Source: Myxococcales bacterium
Lineage (GTDB): Bacteria; Myxococcota; UBA727; VGSZ01
Length of the DNA stretch: 64,000 nucleotides
NCBI GenBank assembly: GCA_023248635.1
Contig: JAHFED010000005.1
Location: 110,191 to 174,190, forward strand
Direction: 5' to 3'
The notes below the pieces were generated by a model. That model saw only the letters and a list, made by a program, of their open reading frames with translations, had not been told where the DNA came from and did no database searches. Position numbers and translations under genes: made by a program. This document shows, piece by piece, positions 24,389-35,400 of this stretch (positions within the stretch are counted from its first letter, which is position 1; the number at the start of each line of letters is the position of its first letter).

Positions 24389-25564
24389 TCATTCACACGG
24401 GCGCGGCAGACCGGCGCACACCGTGACCTCGGGGTTGTAGGCGCAGTCGAAGTCGTCGCAGTCGGTGAAGCCGTCGTTGTCGTTGTCGTCGCCGTCGTCG
24501 CAATTCGCGGGATCGGCGGACTCCTGACAGAAGGCTTGGATCGCGGGGTCGTCGGCGAAGCGGCAACCGTTGTCGCGGCAATCGATGAAGCCGTTCTTGT
24601 CGTTGTCGATGCCGTCGGTGCAGTTGGCCACCGAGAGCTCGGTGCGGGACTCGCAGAATTTCTGGGTCTCGCTGTCGGCGCCGGTGCCCGTGCAAGCGCG
24701 GTCGGCGCAATCGAAGAAGCCGTTGCCGTCGTTGTCCTTGCCGTCGGAGCAGCGCTCGAGGTTGCTCTCGAGCCGGGTCTCACAGAAGCGGAACACCTCC
24801 TCGTTCACCGACTGGGAGCAAGAGCGGTCGGCGCAGTCGGTGAAGCCGTCTTTGTCGTTGTCGACGCCATCGCCACAGTCCTCGAGGCTGACCTCGGGGG
24901 GGCACAAGGCGAGCACCGCTGGATCGGCCGAGGCTGAGCAGGAGAAGTCCCGACAGTCGACGAAGCCGTTGCCGTCGTTGTCGCCGCCGTCGGAGCACGC
25001 TGCGACGGTGTCTTCGGGGCCGCTGTCGACGACGGGTTGGCAGAAGTCGGCGCAGTCGTCGTCGTCGCAGTCGCTGACCCCGTCGGCGTCGTTGTCCTTG
25101 CCGTCGGAGCAGGTGGCCTCGGTGCTTTCATCGCAGACGGTGACGAAGGTCCCGTTGCGGCAGGAGCGATCGAGGCAGTCGGTGTCGCCGTCGCGGTCGT
25201 TGTCGACGCCGTCGCTGCAGGAGGCGTCGTCGAACTCGAGCACGCAGCAGATCTCGAGGATGTCTTGGCAGGCGAACTCCTCGCAGTCGAAGAACTCGTT
25301 GCCGTCGTTGTCGATGAAGTCGGTGCACTCCTCGAGGGAGTCTTCGAGGTCGAAGGTCACCTCTTCGGTGGGGAATTCGCCGCAGCGGTTGGTGAAGACC
25401 CAGCACTCGGGATCTTCGCAGTCCACCGCGCCGTCGCCGTCGTCGTCGACCTGGTTCACGCAGGACTCTTCGTCAGCCTCGTAGCCGAGCACCGGCCCGC
25501 TGATCGTGTAGTCGCAGCCGGCGCCGGCCAGGGCGAGGAAGACGACGACGAGGCTGCAGCGCAT
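24389..25564 (-). CDS. Lipoprotein with nine DGxDNDxDGxxDC repeats
   Basis: 391 residues from ATG 25562-25564. The lipobox is LAGAGC. Nine repeats follow, each with two outer Cys and a central DNDxDGxxDC, for example CSDGKDNDGNGFFDCADRAC and CTDGIDNDKNGFIDCRDNGC. Spacers are variable and acidic. This repeat is widespread in Myxococcota lipoproteins; the Asp-rich loop resembles calcium-binding thrombospondin type 3 loops and the Cys pairs can form disulfides. It is the upstream partner of the barrel-like protein, which carries two copies, so the pair likely acts together on the cell surface. Confidence 0.85.
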   Translation of the reverse strand: MRCSLVVVFLALAGAGCDYTISGPVLGYEADEESCVNQVDDDGDGAVDCEDPECWVFTNRCGEFPTEEVTFDLEDSLEECTDFIDNDGNEFFDCEEFACQDILEICCVLEFDDASCSDGVDNDRDGDTDCLDRSCRNGTFVTVCDESTEATCSDGKDNDADGVSDCDDDDCADFCQPVVDSGPEDTVAACSDGGDNDGNGFVDCRDFSCSASADPAVLALCPPEVSLEDCGDGVDNDKDGFTDCADRSCSQSVNEEVFRFCETRLESNLERCSDGKDNDGNGFFDCADRACTGTGADSETQKFCESRTELSVANCTDGIDNDKNGFIDCRDNGCRFADDPAIQAFCQESADPANCDDGDDNDNDGFTDCDDFDCAYNPEVTVCAGLPRPCE

Positions 25565-25614
25565 GGGTCGGGACAAAAGGGGCTGGGACCGCACCTGTCA
25601 ACCGCTCAGGACCC

Positions 25615-26007
25615 TCACTCCGCCCGACGACGGATGGCGGCTTCGACCACGTCGGCGCGGTAGCTGTCGGGTCCGTAGCGCCCCAAGATCACGGGCAAGC
25701 CGTCGTCGCCGGGCGCTCCCAGCAAGAAAGGCCCGGCGGCACCCACGGGCAGCGCATAGTGGCCCTCGGGCTTGAGGACGTCGACGACGGCGCCTTCGGC
25801 GGTCCCGAGCCCTGCCAGCAACACATTGTCGATGCGCAGGCTCAGCTTCTGCCAGGCCGCCAGGTTGCCGACATCGCGGTGATCCTTCTTCTTCGGCGTC
25901 TTCTTCGGCAGAGCAGCGCCCTCGGTGACGATGGCGACCACCTCGCCGGCGACGACGGCCTTGGCGTCGAACAACACACTGTCGATGGGCTCGGGAGGAA
26001 GGGCCAT
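25615..26007 (-). CDS. Hypothetical protein
   Basis: 130 residues, ATG with GGAG upstream. Beta-rich (VLFDAKAVVAGEVVAIVTEG, LRIDNVLLAGLG, VVDVLKPEGHYALPVG, GLPVILGRYGPDSY), with a short Lys-rich insertion KKTPKKKDH. The overall layout could be an OB- or SH3-like barrel, but no family is recognised. It sits between dnaK and the Cys/Asp lipoprotein gene on the same strand. Confidence 0.55.
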   Translation of the reverse strand: MALPPEPIDSVLFDAKAVVAGEVVAIVTEGAALPKKTPKKKDHRDVGNLAAWQKLSLRIDNVLLAGLGTAEGAVVDVLKPEGHYALPVGAAGPFLLGAPGDDGLPVILGRYGPDSYRADVVEAAIRRRAE

Positions 26008-26079
26008 GTGCGCTCCGGGGAAAGACTTGTGCGTCTACAACGAGCAGCACCCCAACGCACGAGGTCCCAGAGCTGGTGG

Positions 26080-27966
26080 TCAATGCGGCGGGTGGTGCTC
26101 CTCGAATTCGGCGTCGACGACGTCGTCTGGGGGCTGGGTGGCCTGCGCGCCGTTGCCTGGCGGCGGAGGAGGCGTCGTGCGGTAGAGTTCATCGGCGACG
26201 CGGTGGCTCAGCTTCTCGATGCGCTCGTGAGCGGCCTGCAGCTCGGAGAGGTTTTCGGACTGCAGCTTCGACCGCGCGTCGCGCAACTCGCCTTCGACCT
26301 CGACGATGTTCTTGATCTTGTCGCCGCTCTCACGCACGGTTTTTTCGAGGGCGTAGACGAGGGTGTCGAGGCGGTTGCGTTCTTCGATCAGCTCGCGCCG
26401 GCGCTTGTCGTCGGCGGCGTGGGCTTCTGCGTCCTTCACCATGCGTTCGACTTCGAGCTTGCTGAGCCCGGTGCTGGCCGTGATCGTGATGTGCTGCGCC
26501 TTGCTCGTAGCCTGATCTTTGGCGGCGACGGTGACGATGCCGTTGGCGTCGATGTCGAAGGAGACCTCGATCTGCGGTCGTCCCCGGGGCGCAGGTGGCA
26601 AGCCATCGAGATGGAAGCGCCCGAGGGTGCGGTTGTCGCGTGCCAGCTCTCGTTCGCCCTGCAACACGTGCACCTCCACGGAGGTCTGGTTGTCGGCCGC
26701 GGTCGAAAAGATCTCGCTCTTGCGTGTGGGGATGGTCGTGTTTCTGGGGATGAGCACAGTCGTCACGCCGCCGAGGGTCTCGATGCCCAACGACAGAGGC
26801 GTGACGTCGAGCAGGACGACGTCTTTGACTTCGCCGCTCAACACGCCGCCCTGCACCGCTGCCCCCAGGGCCACCACTTCGTCGGGGTTGACCGAGCGGT
26901 TGGGATCTTTGCCGAAGAGCTTGCGCACCGCCGCTTGGGCCATGGGAATGCGCGTGGAGCCACCGACCAAGACCACTTCGTCGACCTCGGTGGGGGACAT
27001 CTTGGCGTCGCTCAGGCACTTTCTCACCGGCGCCATCGTGCGCTCGACGAAGGGCGTCATGATCTGCTCGAGGGTGCTGCGGGTGAGCTTGATCAGCATG
27101 TGCTTGGGCCCGGCGGCGTCGGCGGTCAAAAAGGGGAGGTTGATCTCGGTCTCCATCACCGACGACAGCTCGATCTTGGCCTTCTCTGCTGCTTCGCGCA
27201 GTCGCTGCACCACCATGGCGTCCTTGGCCAGGTCGATGCCGGTCTCTTTGCGGAACTCCTTCATCAGGTGCTCCATCACCGCCTGATCGATGTCGTCGCC
27301 GCCGAGGTGGGTATCGCCGTTGGTGGCCACGACTTCGACGACGTTGTCGCCGACCTCGAGGATGGAGATGTCGAAGGTGCCGCCGCCGAAGTCGTAGACC
27401 GCTATTTTTTCGGCCTTCTTCTTGTCGAGCCCGTAGGCCAGTGCGGCGGCGGTGGGCTCGTTGATGATGCGTTTGACCTCGAGACCAGCGATGCGGCCGG
27501 CGTCGCGCGTGGCCTGACGTTGGCTGTCGTTGAAGTAGGCCGGCACGGTGATGACGGCTTCGCTCACCTTTTCGCCGAGGTAGGCCTCCGCCGCCGCCTT
27601 CAGCTTCTGCAGCACCTTCGCTGACACTTCCTGCGGCGTGACCATCTTGCCGTGGATGCGAAAGGCACAGTCGCCCGCTTCGGCTTTCACGACCTCGAAG
27701 GGCACCCGGCGAATTTCCTCGGCGGCCTCTTCGAAACGATGGCCGATGAAGCGCTTGGCCGAGGCGATGGTGTTCTTGGGGTTGGTGACGGCCTGTCGGC
27801 GCGCGACTTGGCCCACCATGATTTCGCCGCCCGATGCCGCATAGGCGACGACGGAGGGCGTGGTGCGGGCCCCTTCTTGGTTCGGGATCACCTTGGGCTC
27901 GCCGCCCTCCATGATGGCAACGACGGAATAGGTTGTGCCGAGATCGATGCCGATGATTTTGCCCAT
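26080..27966 (-). CDS. dnaK: Hsp70 chaperone DnaK
   Basis: 628 residues from ATG 27964-27966; the frame extends upstream but is not expected to be translated. All Hsp70 hallmarks are seen: [14 protein letters not shown] at the N terminus, [24 protein letters not shown], the [16 protein letters not shown] start of the substrate domain, and a lid ending in [15 protein letters not shown]. It is not flanked by grpE or dnaJ, and no CIRCE element was found, so it may be a secondary copy. It diverges from the 7TM histidine kinase. Confidence 0.96.
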   Translation of the reverse strand: MGKIIGIDLGTTYSVVAIMEGGEPKVIPNQEGARTTPSVVAYAASGGEIMVGQVARRQAVTNPKNTIASAKRFIGHRFEEAAEEIRRVPFEVVKAEAGDCAFRIHGKMVTPQEVSAKVLQKLKAAAEAYLGEKVSEAVITVPAYFNDSQRQATRDAGRIAGLEVKRIINEPTAAALAYGLDKKKAEKIAVYDFGGGTFDISILEVGDNVVEVVATNGDTHLGGDDIDQAVMEHLMKEFRKETGIDLAKDAMVVQRLREAAEKAKIELSSVMETEINLPFLTADAAGPKHMLIKLTRSTLEQIMTPFVERTMAPVRKCLSDAKMSPTEVDEVVLVGGSTRIPMAQAAVRKLFGKDPNRSVNPDEVVALGAAVQGGVLSGEVKDVVLLDVTPLSLGIETLGGVTTVLIPRNTTIPTRKSEIFSTAADNQTSVEVHVLQGERELARDNRTLGRFHLDGLPPAPRGRPQIEVSFDIDANGIVTVAAKDQATSKAQHITITASTGLSKLEVERMVKDAEAHAADDKRRRELIEERNRLDTLVYALEKTVRESGDKIKNIVEVEGELRDARSKLQSENLSELQAAHERIEKLSHRVADELYRTTPPPPPGNGAQATQPPDDVVDAEFEEHHPPH

Positions 27967-28097
27967 GACGCAGCTCGCTTCGACGGAGTTGTCCCCTCGT
28001 GCGCAGTGCTCTCTTGGCGAGATAGGAGCATCGCCCCCCGCGAGCCACCAGATCACGCCGATGCGCGGTGTCGTGGGATGCTCGACAGCGAGGACCG

Positions 28098-30146
28098 ATG
28101 GCCCAGCGCTGCTCGATGTTGTTGGCACTGGCTCTGCTCACCGCCTGCGGGCAGAGCCCCCCCACCGTTGTCGACGGCGTCATCGACCTGCGAAACTGGA
28201 ACTTCGACGACGACGGCCCGGTTGATCTCGCGGGCTCATGGGAGTTCTCCTTTGGGCACCTGTTGGTCGACGAGGGTGACGCGATGCGTCCTACCGTCGA
28301 TCACCTCCAGGCGCCGGGCAATTGGCGGGGAGCACCGACGCAGCAGGGGAGGGCGACGGCGGTGGGCTTCGGCACGTTGCGCGCGCGGCTGCTCTTGCCG
28401 GCTCTTCCCTTGGCCGTCTCTTTGACCTGCGCCGACACCGCCTACACGCTCGACGTCATCGACAACACAGCGACAGCGACCAGGCAGCGGCTGATGTCGT
28501 CGGGCGTGGTGGCCCGCGACGCCGACCATGGCGTTGCCGACTCGATCCCCGACAGCGCGCCACTGCCGCTGTCGACGTCGCTGACCCTCGTTCACCAGAT
28601 CAGCAACTTCTCCTACCCCTGGGGTGGTCCTCGCGACTCCATCAGACTGGGACGCCCCGCGCAGCTCGCGCGCGAACGAGACGCCGATCGCAGCGAGGAC
28701 TTCTTCGTCGTCGGCGTCCTCGTGATGGTGGGCCTCTATCACCTGGCGTTGTTTGCCTTGCGCCGCTCGGAGCGAGCACCAATGTGGTTTGCGTTACTCT
28801 GCTTTACGACGGCGCTGCGCACCTTGGAGCGCGGTTATCACATTCAAGAGCTGTATCCAGGATCGCATTTATGGCCGCTGCTGAAACGCATCGAGTTCAT
28901 CACACCAGAGATGATGACCCCGTTATTTTGCGTCTTCATTTATGGCGCCATTCCTGGACTGATCTCTAAGCGCTTCGTCTTGGCGGTCGCCTTGCCTTGT
29001 GCCGTCTTCGTGCTGTTGGGCATCACGACATCGACGTTGGTCTTCACCCGAGCCGCGCCACCGTACCAGGTCATCACCCTCGCGACCGCCGGCTGGATTC
29101 TCTACCGATTGATGTCCTTCAGTCGACACCGCGGCACGTGGGAGGTCCGGGTGATGCTCTTCGGCATGATCATTCTGCTGGTCGGAATCATCAACGATAT
29201 ACTGGTTGTTTACTTCATCCTGCACACCCCATTTGTTGGCGGCTATGTGCTGGTGGGATTTGCGCTGGCGCAGGCCATCGTCTTGGCCATCGGTGCAGCT
29301 CGTTCTAGGCGCGCGGCAGAAGACCTCGCCGTGCGGCTGCTCCGACTCGATGGCCTGAAGAACGAATTCCTCGCCCGTACCTCACACGAGCTGCGCACGC
29401 CTCTCAGCGCCATCATCAACATCCCCCGCGGCCTGCTCGCCGAGATCGAGGAGAGGCCGGTTCTGGTGTGCCCTCATTGCCAGGCCGTCGTCGACGTCGA
29501 CGCCGAGCATGATCCGTCGATGCGCTGTGGCGACTGCGAGCGGCTCGGCCTCATCGCGACCCAACGACGCTTTGCTCCCGACGACGCCGACGGCCTGGCT
29601 GCTCAGCTGCACCACATCATTGCCGCCGGGCATGGGTTGTTGGGGTTGGTGAACGACATCCTCGATCACAGCAAGCTCGCCGCAGGTCGCTTCCAAGTCA
29701 CGCGAGCCCCAGTCGCCCTGGACGACGTCGTCGCCGCCGCCCTCCAGAATGTCACCGCTGCTCTCCAGATCGCGGGCGCAGAGGTGACGCCGAAGCTGAT
29801 GCCGGGGCTGCAGGTGGACGGAGATCGTGGCGCTCTGGTGCAGGTGATGACCAACTTGATCGAGCACGCCGTGGGGGCCTCCAGCCGCGGCGGGGTCGTC
29901 GACGTCGTCGTGGCCCGCGAGGGCGCCTTCGTCGTCGTGAGCGTCGCCGATCACGGCGCCGGCATCGCCCCTGAGGAGCAGGCCACGATCTTCGACTCGT
30001 TTCGGCACGTGGAGGGCAAGGGCTCCGGCCTCGGCCTGGCCATCGTGCGTCAGCTGGTCGAGTTGCACGGAGGCACGGTCAGCGTGCGCAGCGGCCTCGG
30101 CGCCGGCGCGACCTTCGAGGTTCGGCTGGCCCTGCTGTCCTACTGA
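28098..30146 (+). CDS. 7TM-DISM-type lipoprotein histidine kinase with zinc-ribbon insertion
   Basis: 682 residues from ATG 28098 (GAGGA upstream). The N terminus ends in a lipobox-like LLTAC. A beta-rich extracytoplasmic domain (18-205) and about seven hydrophobic helices (210-410) match 7TMR-DISM receptors. The DHp domain has [11 protein letters not shown] with phospho-acceptor His430. Before the second DHp helix ([20 protein letters not shown]) an insertion carries C458-P-H-C461 and C477-G-D-C480, a zinc-ribbon pattern. The ATPase part has NLIEHAV where NLxxNA is usual, VADHGAGI and GSGLGLAIV. The lost N-box Asn suggests reduced or altered kinase activity. Confidence 0.85.
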   Translation: MAQRCSMLLALALLTACGQSPPTVVDGVIDLRNWNFDDDGPVDLAGSWEFSFGHLLVDEGDAMRPTVDHLQAPGNWRGAPTQQGRATAVGFGTLRARLLLPALPLAVSLTCADTAYTLDVIDNTATATRQRLMSSGVVARDADHGVADSIPDSAPLPLSTSLTLVHQISNFSYPWGGPRDSIRLGRPAQLARERDADRSEDFFVVGVLVMVGLYHLALFALRRSERAPMWFALLCFTTALRTLERGYHIQELYPGSHLWPLLKRIEFITPEMMTPLFCVFIYGAIPGLISKRFVLAVALPCAVFVLLGITTSTLVFTRAAPPYQVITLATAGWILYRLMSFSRHRGTWEVRVMLFGMIILLVGIINDILVVYFILHTPFVGGYVLVGFALAQAIVLAIGAARSRRAAEDLAVRLLRLDGLKNEFLARTSHELRTPLSAIINIPRGLLAEIEERPVLVCPHCQAVVDVDAEHDPSMRCGDCERLGLIATQRRFAPDDADGLAAQLHHIIAAGHGLLGLVNDILDHSKLAAGRFQVTRAPVALDDVVAAALQNVTAALQIAGAEVTPKLMPGLQVDGDRGALVQVMTNLIEHAVGASSRGGVVDVVVAREGAFVVVSVADHGAGIAPEEQATIFDSFRHVEGKGSGLGLAIVRQLVELHGGTVSVRSGLGAGATFEVRLALLSY

Positions 30147-30161
30147 CGACGTCATTGCTGT

Positions 30162-32456
30162 TCAGAAGCCGGAGATGGTCCACAGCGCCGGCGGGAAATA
30201 CACCGCTGTGTCGGGTCGTCCGGCCAGCTCGGCGGTGGCGACCTGGGTGTGCAGCGCACCGGCGAGGGTCGGCACGATCTGGAAGCGGGCATTGAAAAGC
30301 TCGCCCTGGTTGCGCGAGGGTGCGCGCAGCACGACGACGCCGTCGTTGAGCTCGAAGGCCTCGATGACGTGCTCGTCCACCAGCTGTTGCAACGATGAGC
30401 GCACGGCGTCGACGCCGGCAGGCAGGCCCTGGGTCAGTCGCAGCGCGCCGCCGCCCGGAGCCACCGCGCGCAAGACCACGGTGCTGGTGGCGCCGACCTT
30501 CAGATCCCCTTCGACGGCGACGCTGAGGTTGAGGCCGGCGTCGGGTGCGGCCTTGGGCCAGGGCACCGCGGAGCGCACCGTCAACACGTAGCTGAGGCCG
30601 GGCACGGGCGGGTCGGCGCTGACGACGACGGCGAGACCCTTGGCGCCGACGGCGGCGACGTCGGCGTCGAGGGTCAGCACCTCCTGCAAGCGGGCGCCTT
30701 CGAGGACGTCGCTGCCGGCGAGCTTGTCGTTGATGCGCAGAGACACCACCACCTTGGTCGGCAGCGGCGCAGCAAAGAGCAGGGCGACGGCTTGCAGGGC
30801 GACGCCGTTGGTGGCGCCGTCGCCGAAGCCCCGGCCCGGGCGATAGGCCGAGAGCACGGTGGCGCCAAGATTGGGCAGGAGCGCCGACGCCGCGGGGTGA
30901 TCGTTGAGCGCGAGGATGGCCAGGGCCGTGGCCTCGACCTCCGAAGGCGGGCTGCCGTCGGCGCGCACCGCGCTCTCGGGCACGGGCAAGGCCTGGCTGC
31001 CGTCGTCGCGCTTCACCAGCGCCGCCATCACCTGCGTGCGCAGCGCCAGCAGCTGATCGCCCTGCACCGCGCCCGAGGCGACGACGACGGCGGCGGTGTA
31101 GGGGTCGTCGATCTGCTGCGCGAAGCGCTCGAACGCCCCACGGGCCCGCAGCGTGGTGGCGGCGGCGCGGCGTTTGGTCGCTTCGCTTTGGGTGGCGGCG
31201 CGCACGGCGCTGAGGCCGTCGGCGGTGGCCACGATCAAGCGCTGCAGGGGCCAGCCGTCGGCGCCGGCAAAGGTCCCGTCGGGTCGTTGGGCACGAGCGA
31301 CGAAGGCCGCCAGGTGCTCGCCGTTGCGCGCGAGGAGGCTCTGGGGATCGTGGGCCAGGGCTCCTGGCGCCAGCCTCATCGCCGACATCAAGTCAGGGTT
31401 CACGGTGCGGCGGGCGGCGCGCTGGGTGGCGAGACGCGTGAGGCGCACGAGCAGGGCTTCGTCGACGGGAGCTCCGAGCTTTTGCCCCAGCAGGCGCGCG
31501 CGAGCGGTGAGCGAAAGCAAATAAGCGTCGTCGTCGACGGAGCTGCGATCCGGAGCGCTCGCCAGCTCGGCCCGCAAGATCGCCAGGGCGCCGGGGAACA
31601 CCGTCAGCGTCGCCTTCGTCGTGTCCGCGAGCACCGCGGGGTCCAGCGGCAGCGAGAAGGTGCGGGCGGCGGCGAGGGTGCCGCTGTGGTCGACCTGGGC
31701 GGGTTTGCCCCCGCTGCGCACGTCGATGGTGCGACGCACGGAATCGTCGCTGCCGACGTCGGCGGTGACAGTGACCTGGCCGGGAGCAGGGGTCTCGAGC
31801 CAGGCCGTCGTCGTCGTGCTGCTGCCCGCCTCGATGCGCACGCTGCCCGCCAAGCCCTGCAAGCGCGCGCCGTCGGCGACGGCCTTCAACGGGCGGCTCA
31901 AGGCAGCGGCGGTGCTGTTGACCACCTGAAAGGGCAGCGCCACCCGATCGCCGGCGAGGAGAAAGGGCGGGACGACGACGTCGATGGACACCGGCAGGTT
32001 GCTGACCAGCGAGGTCACCGTGCCACTTTGCGCGCCGTTTCTGGAGTGGGCCAACGCGAGCACGCGCCAGGTCGTGAGGCGATCGGGCACCAAGACGTCG
32101 ACGCTGGCGGCGCCGCTGTCATCGGTGATCACCCGGGGCGCAAAGAGAAAGGTCTCGGGAAACCAGGAGCGCGTGGGGGCGCTGGGCACTGCGACTTCGG
32201 CGGCTCCACCGGGCTCGGCGGGTTTTGCCGACGCTCCCGGTGCAGGGGGCGGGGGCGGCATCGCCATCGCCATCGCCATCTCAGCCTTTGGCGTGGCGTC
32301 GTCGGCGCTGCCCCGGTCCCTTTTCTTGAAGTCCCGCTCCGCTTCGTTGCTCTCGGCGACCATGGGCGCGGGAGCACTCGAAGCCTGCCAGGGCGGCTCG
32401 GCGCTGCAGCCCGTCCCGGCGACGATGGCGACGACGACCCAAGGTGTGCGCTTCAT
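30162..32456 (-). CDS. Alpha-2-macroglobulin-like lipoprotein, C-terminal half
   Basis: 764 residues. The lipobox is IVAGTGC. After a linker with Met-Ala repeats and polyproline, the A2M domain begins (RSWFPETFLFAPRVITDDSGAASVDVLVPDRLTTWRVLALA), which in standard bacterial A2Ms lies in the middle of one long chain. An all-helical thioester-type domain and a C-terminal receptor-like beta domain follow. No CxEQ thioester motif is visible, so it would trap proteases non-covalently. Its ATG overlaps the stop of the N-terminal half gene (ATGA). The two halves therefore look co-made and separately exported. Confidence 0.85.
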   Translation of the reverse strand: MKRTPWVVVAIVAGTGCSAEPPWQASSAPAPMVAESNEAERDFKKRDRGSADDATPKAEMAMAMAMPPPPPAPGASAKPAEPGGAAEVAVPSAPTRSWFPETFLFAPRVITDDSGAASVDVLVPDRLTTWRVLALAHSRNGAQSGTVTSLVSNLPVSIDVVVPPFLLAGDRVALPFQVVNSTAAALSRPLKAVADGARLQGLAGSVRIEAGSSTTTTAWLETPAPGQVTVTADVGSDDSVRRTIDVRSGGKPAQVDHSGTLAAARTFSLPLDPAVLADTTKATLTVFPGALAILRAELASAPDRSSVDDDAYLLSLTARARLLGQKLGAPVDEALLVRLTRLATQRAARRTVNPDLMSAMRLAPGALAHDPQSLLARNGEHLAAFVARAQRPDGTFAGADGWPLQRLIVATADGLSAVRAATQSEATKRRAAATTLRARGAFERFAQQIDDPYTAAVVVASGAVQGDQLLALRTQVMAALVKRDDGSQALPVPESAVRADGSPPSEVEATALAILALNDHPAASALLPNLGATVLSAYRPGRGFGDGATNGVALQAVALLFAAPLPTKVVVSLRINDKLAGSDVLEGARLQEVLTLDADVAAVGAKGLAVVVSADPPVPGLSYVLTVRSAVPWPKAAPDAGLNLSVAVEGDLKVGATSTVVLRAVAPGGGALRLTQGLPAGVDAVRSSLQQLVDEHVIEAFELNDGVVVLRAPSRNQGELFNARFQIVPTLAGALHTQVATAELAGRPDTAVYFPPALWTISGF

Positions 32457-35400
32457 CGCGAGCTCCTCTTGGCAAAGCGGACCCAGGCTTCAACATCTTC
32501 AGGAAGCCTCGTGCCGTCGGCGACCACCAGGCGGGGGTCGGTGAGAGCCACGAGGTCGTCGGGCAAGAGGCGGAGCGACAGGCGCCGGCCAAAGACGTCG
32601 GTGACGACGGCGCCCCGATCCTGGGCGGCGTCGAGGGCCTGGTCCCAGAGCTTCAGCATGAGCTGGGGCGTGAGCTTGTCGCTGGGGGGCGCGCTGGACT
32701 CGAAATGGCGCACCTCGACGTAGAGGGCCTCGAGGGCCGTGAAGAAGCGATCGGTCAACGGCGACAAGGGATCGAAATTCGTCGTCGCGTTGGCGTGCGC
32801 GTAGACGTCGATTTCCGGCGGCGTCGGCACCGATTGCACCAGCAGCACCGTCGCGGCCGCGGCGTTCTTGCCACGCACGCGACCCAACGCCAGCGCCGTG
32901 GCATCGAGCACATGGAAGGCCGGGTGCGACATGACGACGGTGGGCTCGAGACGATCCATGGCATCGGCCCCCGGCAGCGGCACGAGCTGGGCAAGGGTGG
33001 CGTCGACGCCGATCAGACCGACGGCAGCCTTTTTTCCCTGGCCGCCTTCGCGGGTGGAGATCACGAGCTTGGCCATCTCGCCGGGGCGGTAGCTCTCGCG
33101 CTCGGCCTGGAGAGAGACCTGCAGCGCGCGTTGGCGGGGAACAAAGATGCGCGCGGTGCCGCCGTTGAAGCTGGCCTCGTACCAGCCATCCCGATCGCTC
33201 GGCAGCGTGTAGTGCACCGAGTGCTTCTCTTTGTCGACGACGCCTTCGAGGCTGCCGTTGACGTGGTTCAACCACAACTTCTCGGGGAGCTCACCTTGGA
33301 AGTCCGGTCCGCGCAGGATCTCGATGCTGACGTCGTCGCCTGCGCCCGCGATCACCTTGCTCGGCCGCAGGCGCAGGGCCGGGACGTCGCCGGGGACCAC
33401 GCGCAGTTTGGTGTCGCCGATGACCTCCGCGGGGCCGCCCGAGGGATCCTCGGCGCGTGCCGCCACAAGGAGCTCATAGCCCAGCATCGTCGTCGCACCG
33501 ACTTTGGCCGCCGCCCGCGCATCGACCACGGGATCCACACTGAAGCGCAAAGCGCCAAAGCGGAGGCCGTCGTCGTTGTTCAGCCGCGGCGCGTCGTTGG
33601 CCCAGCTCGAGAACGTGCGTTCGATGCAGCCCGTGCGGACGTCGTCGAGGACGTTGGTGCGCGGCCGGGGATCGTCGGCGAAGCGCACCGAGAAGCGGGT
33701 GCCGTCGACCTCCCACAAGAGCACGCGGGGCAGCGACACCAACTGGGTGAAGCGCCCGAGGCAGCCGCGGGCATCGAGCACAGCGGTGCCCAACGAGGTC
33801 TGCAGCTTCGCCGGCAGGGGTTCGGCGCCGATGTCGTCGACGTTGAGCTTGGCCAAGGAGGGCCGCAGCTCCCAGCTCAAGCGAAAGAGCCGTTGAGAAC
33901 CAGCGGGCAAGCTGCGCCCCTGCAGCTGGGCAGCGATGCAGCGGCCGGCGTCGTCGACGCCGCTGACCCGGCTCACGTTGCCGGCGGGCTCGACCTGGGC
34001 GTGCACGGTGATGGTGGCGCTGTCGACGACGAAGCGACCACAGCGGCCGGCGAGGGCGTTCCAGCCGTCGATGGCGGCGACGTCTCTGAGCAGGGGATCG
34101 CCGCGCAAGAGCTCGGTGAGGGCCGTGCGCACGACGGGCGGCAGGGGAGGAGGCAAGCGCATGGGCAAGGCCGGTACGACGATGTTGACGGCGGGACCGG
34201 GATCCAGTTGCAGGGCGGCGACGCCGTCTTCGTCGGTGGTCGTGACCACGCCTTTGTCGCTGCGTTCCCAGGCTCGCTTCACACTCAAAGTGACCCCAGC
34301 CAGCGGCGCGCCGGCGGCGGTGGTGGCCCGCAAATACGCGCGGTTGTTGACGCCGGCGACGAGGCCCGGGGTGCCATCGGCGCGTGGGAGCTCGGTGACG
34401 ATGTCGACGTCGATGGCATCTTCGGCGAGTTGCAGGGTGCCCGTGCCGACCTCTTGATCGCCGGTGCCGTCGGTGGCGGTGACGGTGGCCAGGATCTGGG
34501 CCTTGCCGACGAGATCGCTGGGCACGGCGGGCAACACCAGCTCGAAGAAGCCACCTCGATCGGTGCGGGCCGACGTCGGCAACGACGACATCCACTCCCC
34601 GGGCGGCTCCCAGGCCCCGGCAGTCGTCCAGGCGAGACTCAGGGTGGCGCTGGTCGGCACGCCGGCGGCGTTTTCGACTTTGACGCGCAAGCGGGGCTCT
34701 TGTTTGGCCCGGTAGAAGGGGCGAGCAGCGCTGACCTCGACGGTGAAGCGGGGCAGCTCGAAGGGCTTCACTTCGATGGTGACGTCGTCGAAGGCGTCGC
34801 CACTTTGGTAGCGCACGTGCCAGGTGCCGGTGGGCGAAGAGGGATCGAGGGGCAGCTCGCCGTCGACGACGCCGAATTCGCCGGCGGCGGCGCGTTCTTC
34901 GAGCACCACGGTGTTTTGGGGATCGGTGACCGTCCATTTGCCCGGTCGTCCGTCGAGGGGCACGAGGTCGCGGGCGCGCAGCAGCACCGCGCGGAACTTC
35001 ACAGTGTGGCCGGGCTCGTAGAGCGGACGATCTGTGATCAAGTGCACCCGCGCCGGGGCAAAGACCGGCAGCGGGGCGTCGACGACGACGTCGCCGGCCG
35101 GGGTCTTGGCTTTCACCGTCAGGGTGTAGTCGCCGTCGCCGAGGTCTTTGGGCAGGGTGATGCGGCCTTGACGCGGTCTGTCGCCGTCGAGATCGGTGAA
35201 ATCGGCGGGGAGCGAGATCGCCTTTTCTGCAGCGCCCGAGCTTTGATCGCTGGGAGCGAGGCTGACTTCGAAGTCGTCGACGTCGATGGTGGTGCTTTTG
35301 ACGTCGGTGCGTCCAGCGACGGCGTAGAGGAGCTGACCATAGGCCGTCACCAAGCCAGGCTGACCGCGGCGCAGATCGTTGGCACTGACGCTCAAACCCA

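Noticed and set aside
27967..28097. CIRCE or heat-shock operator upstream of dnaK
   Set aside because: No TTAGCACTC-type inverted repeat was found in the gap.
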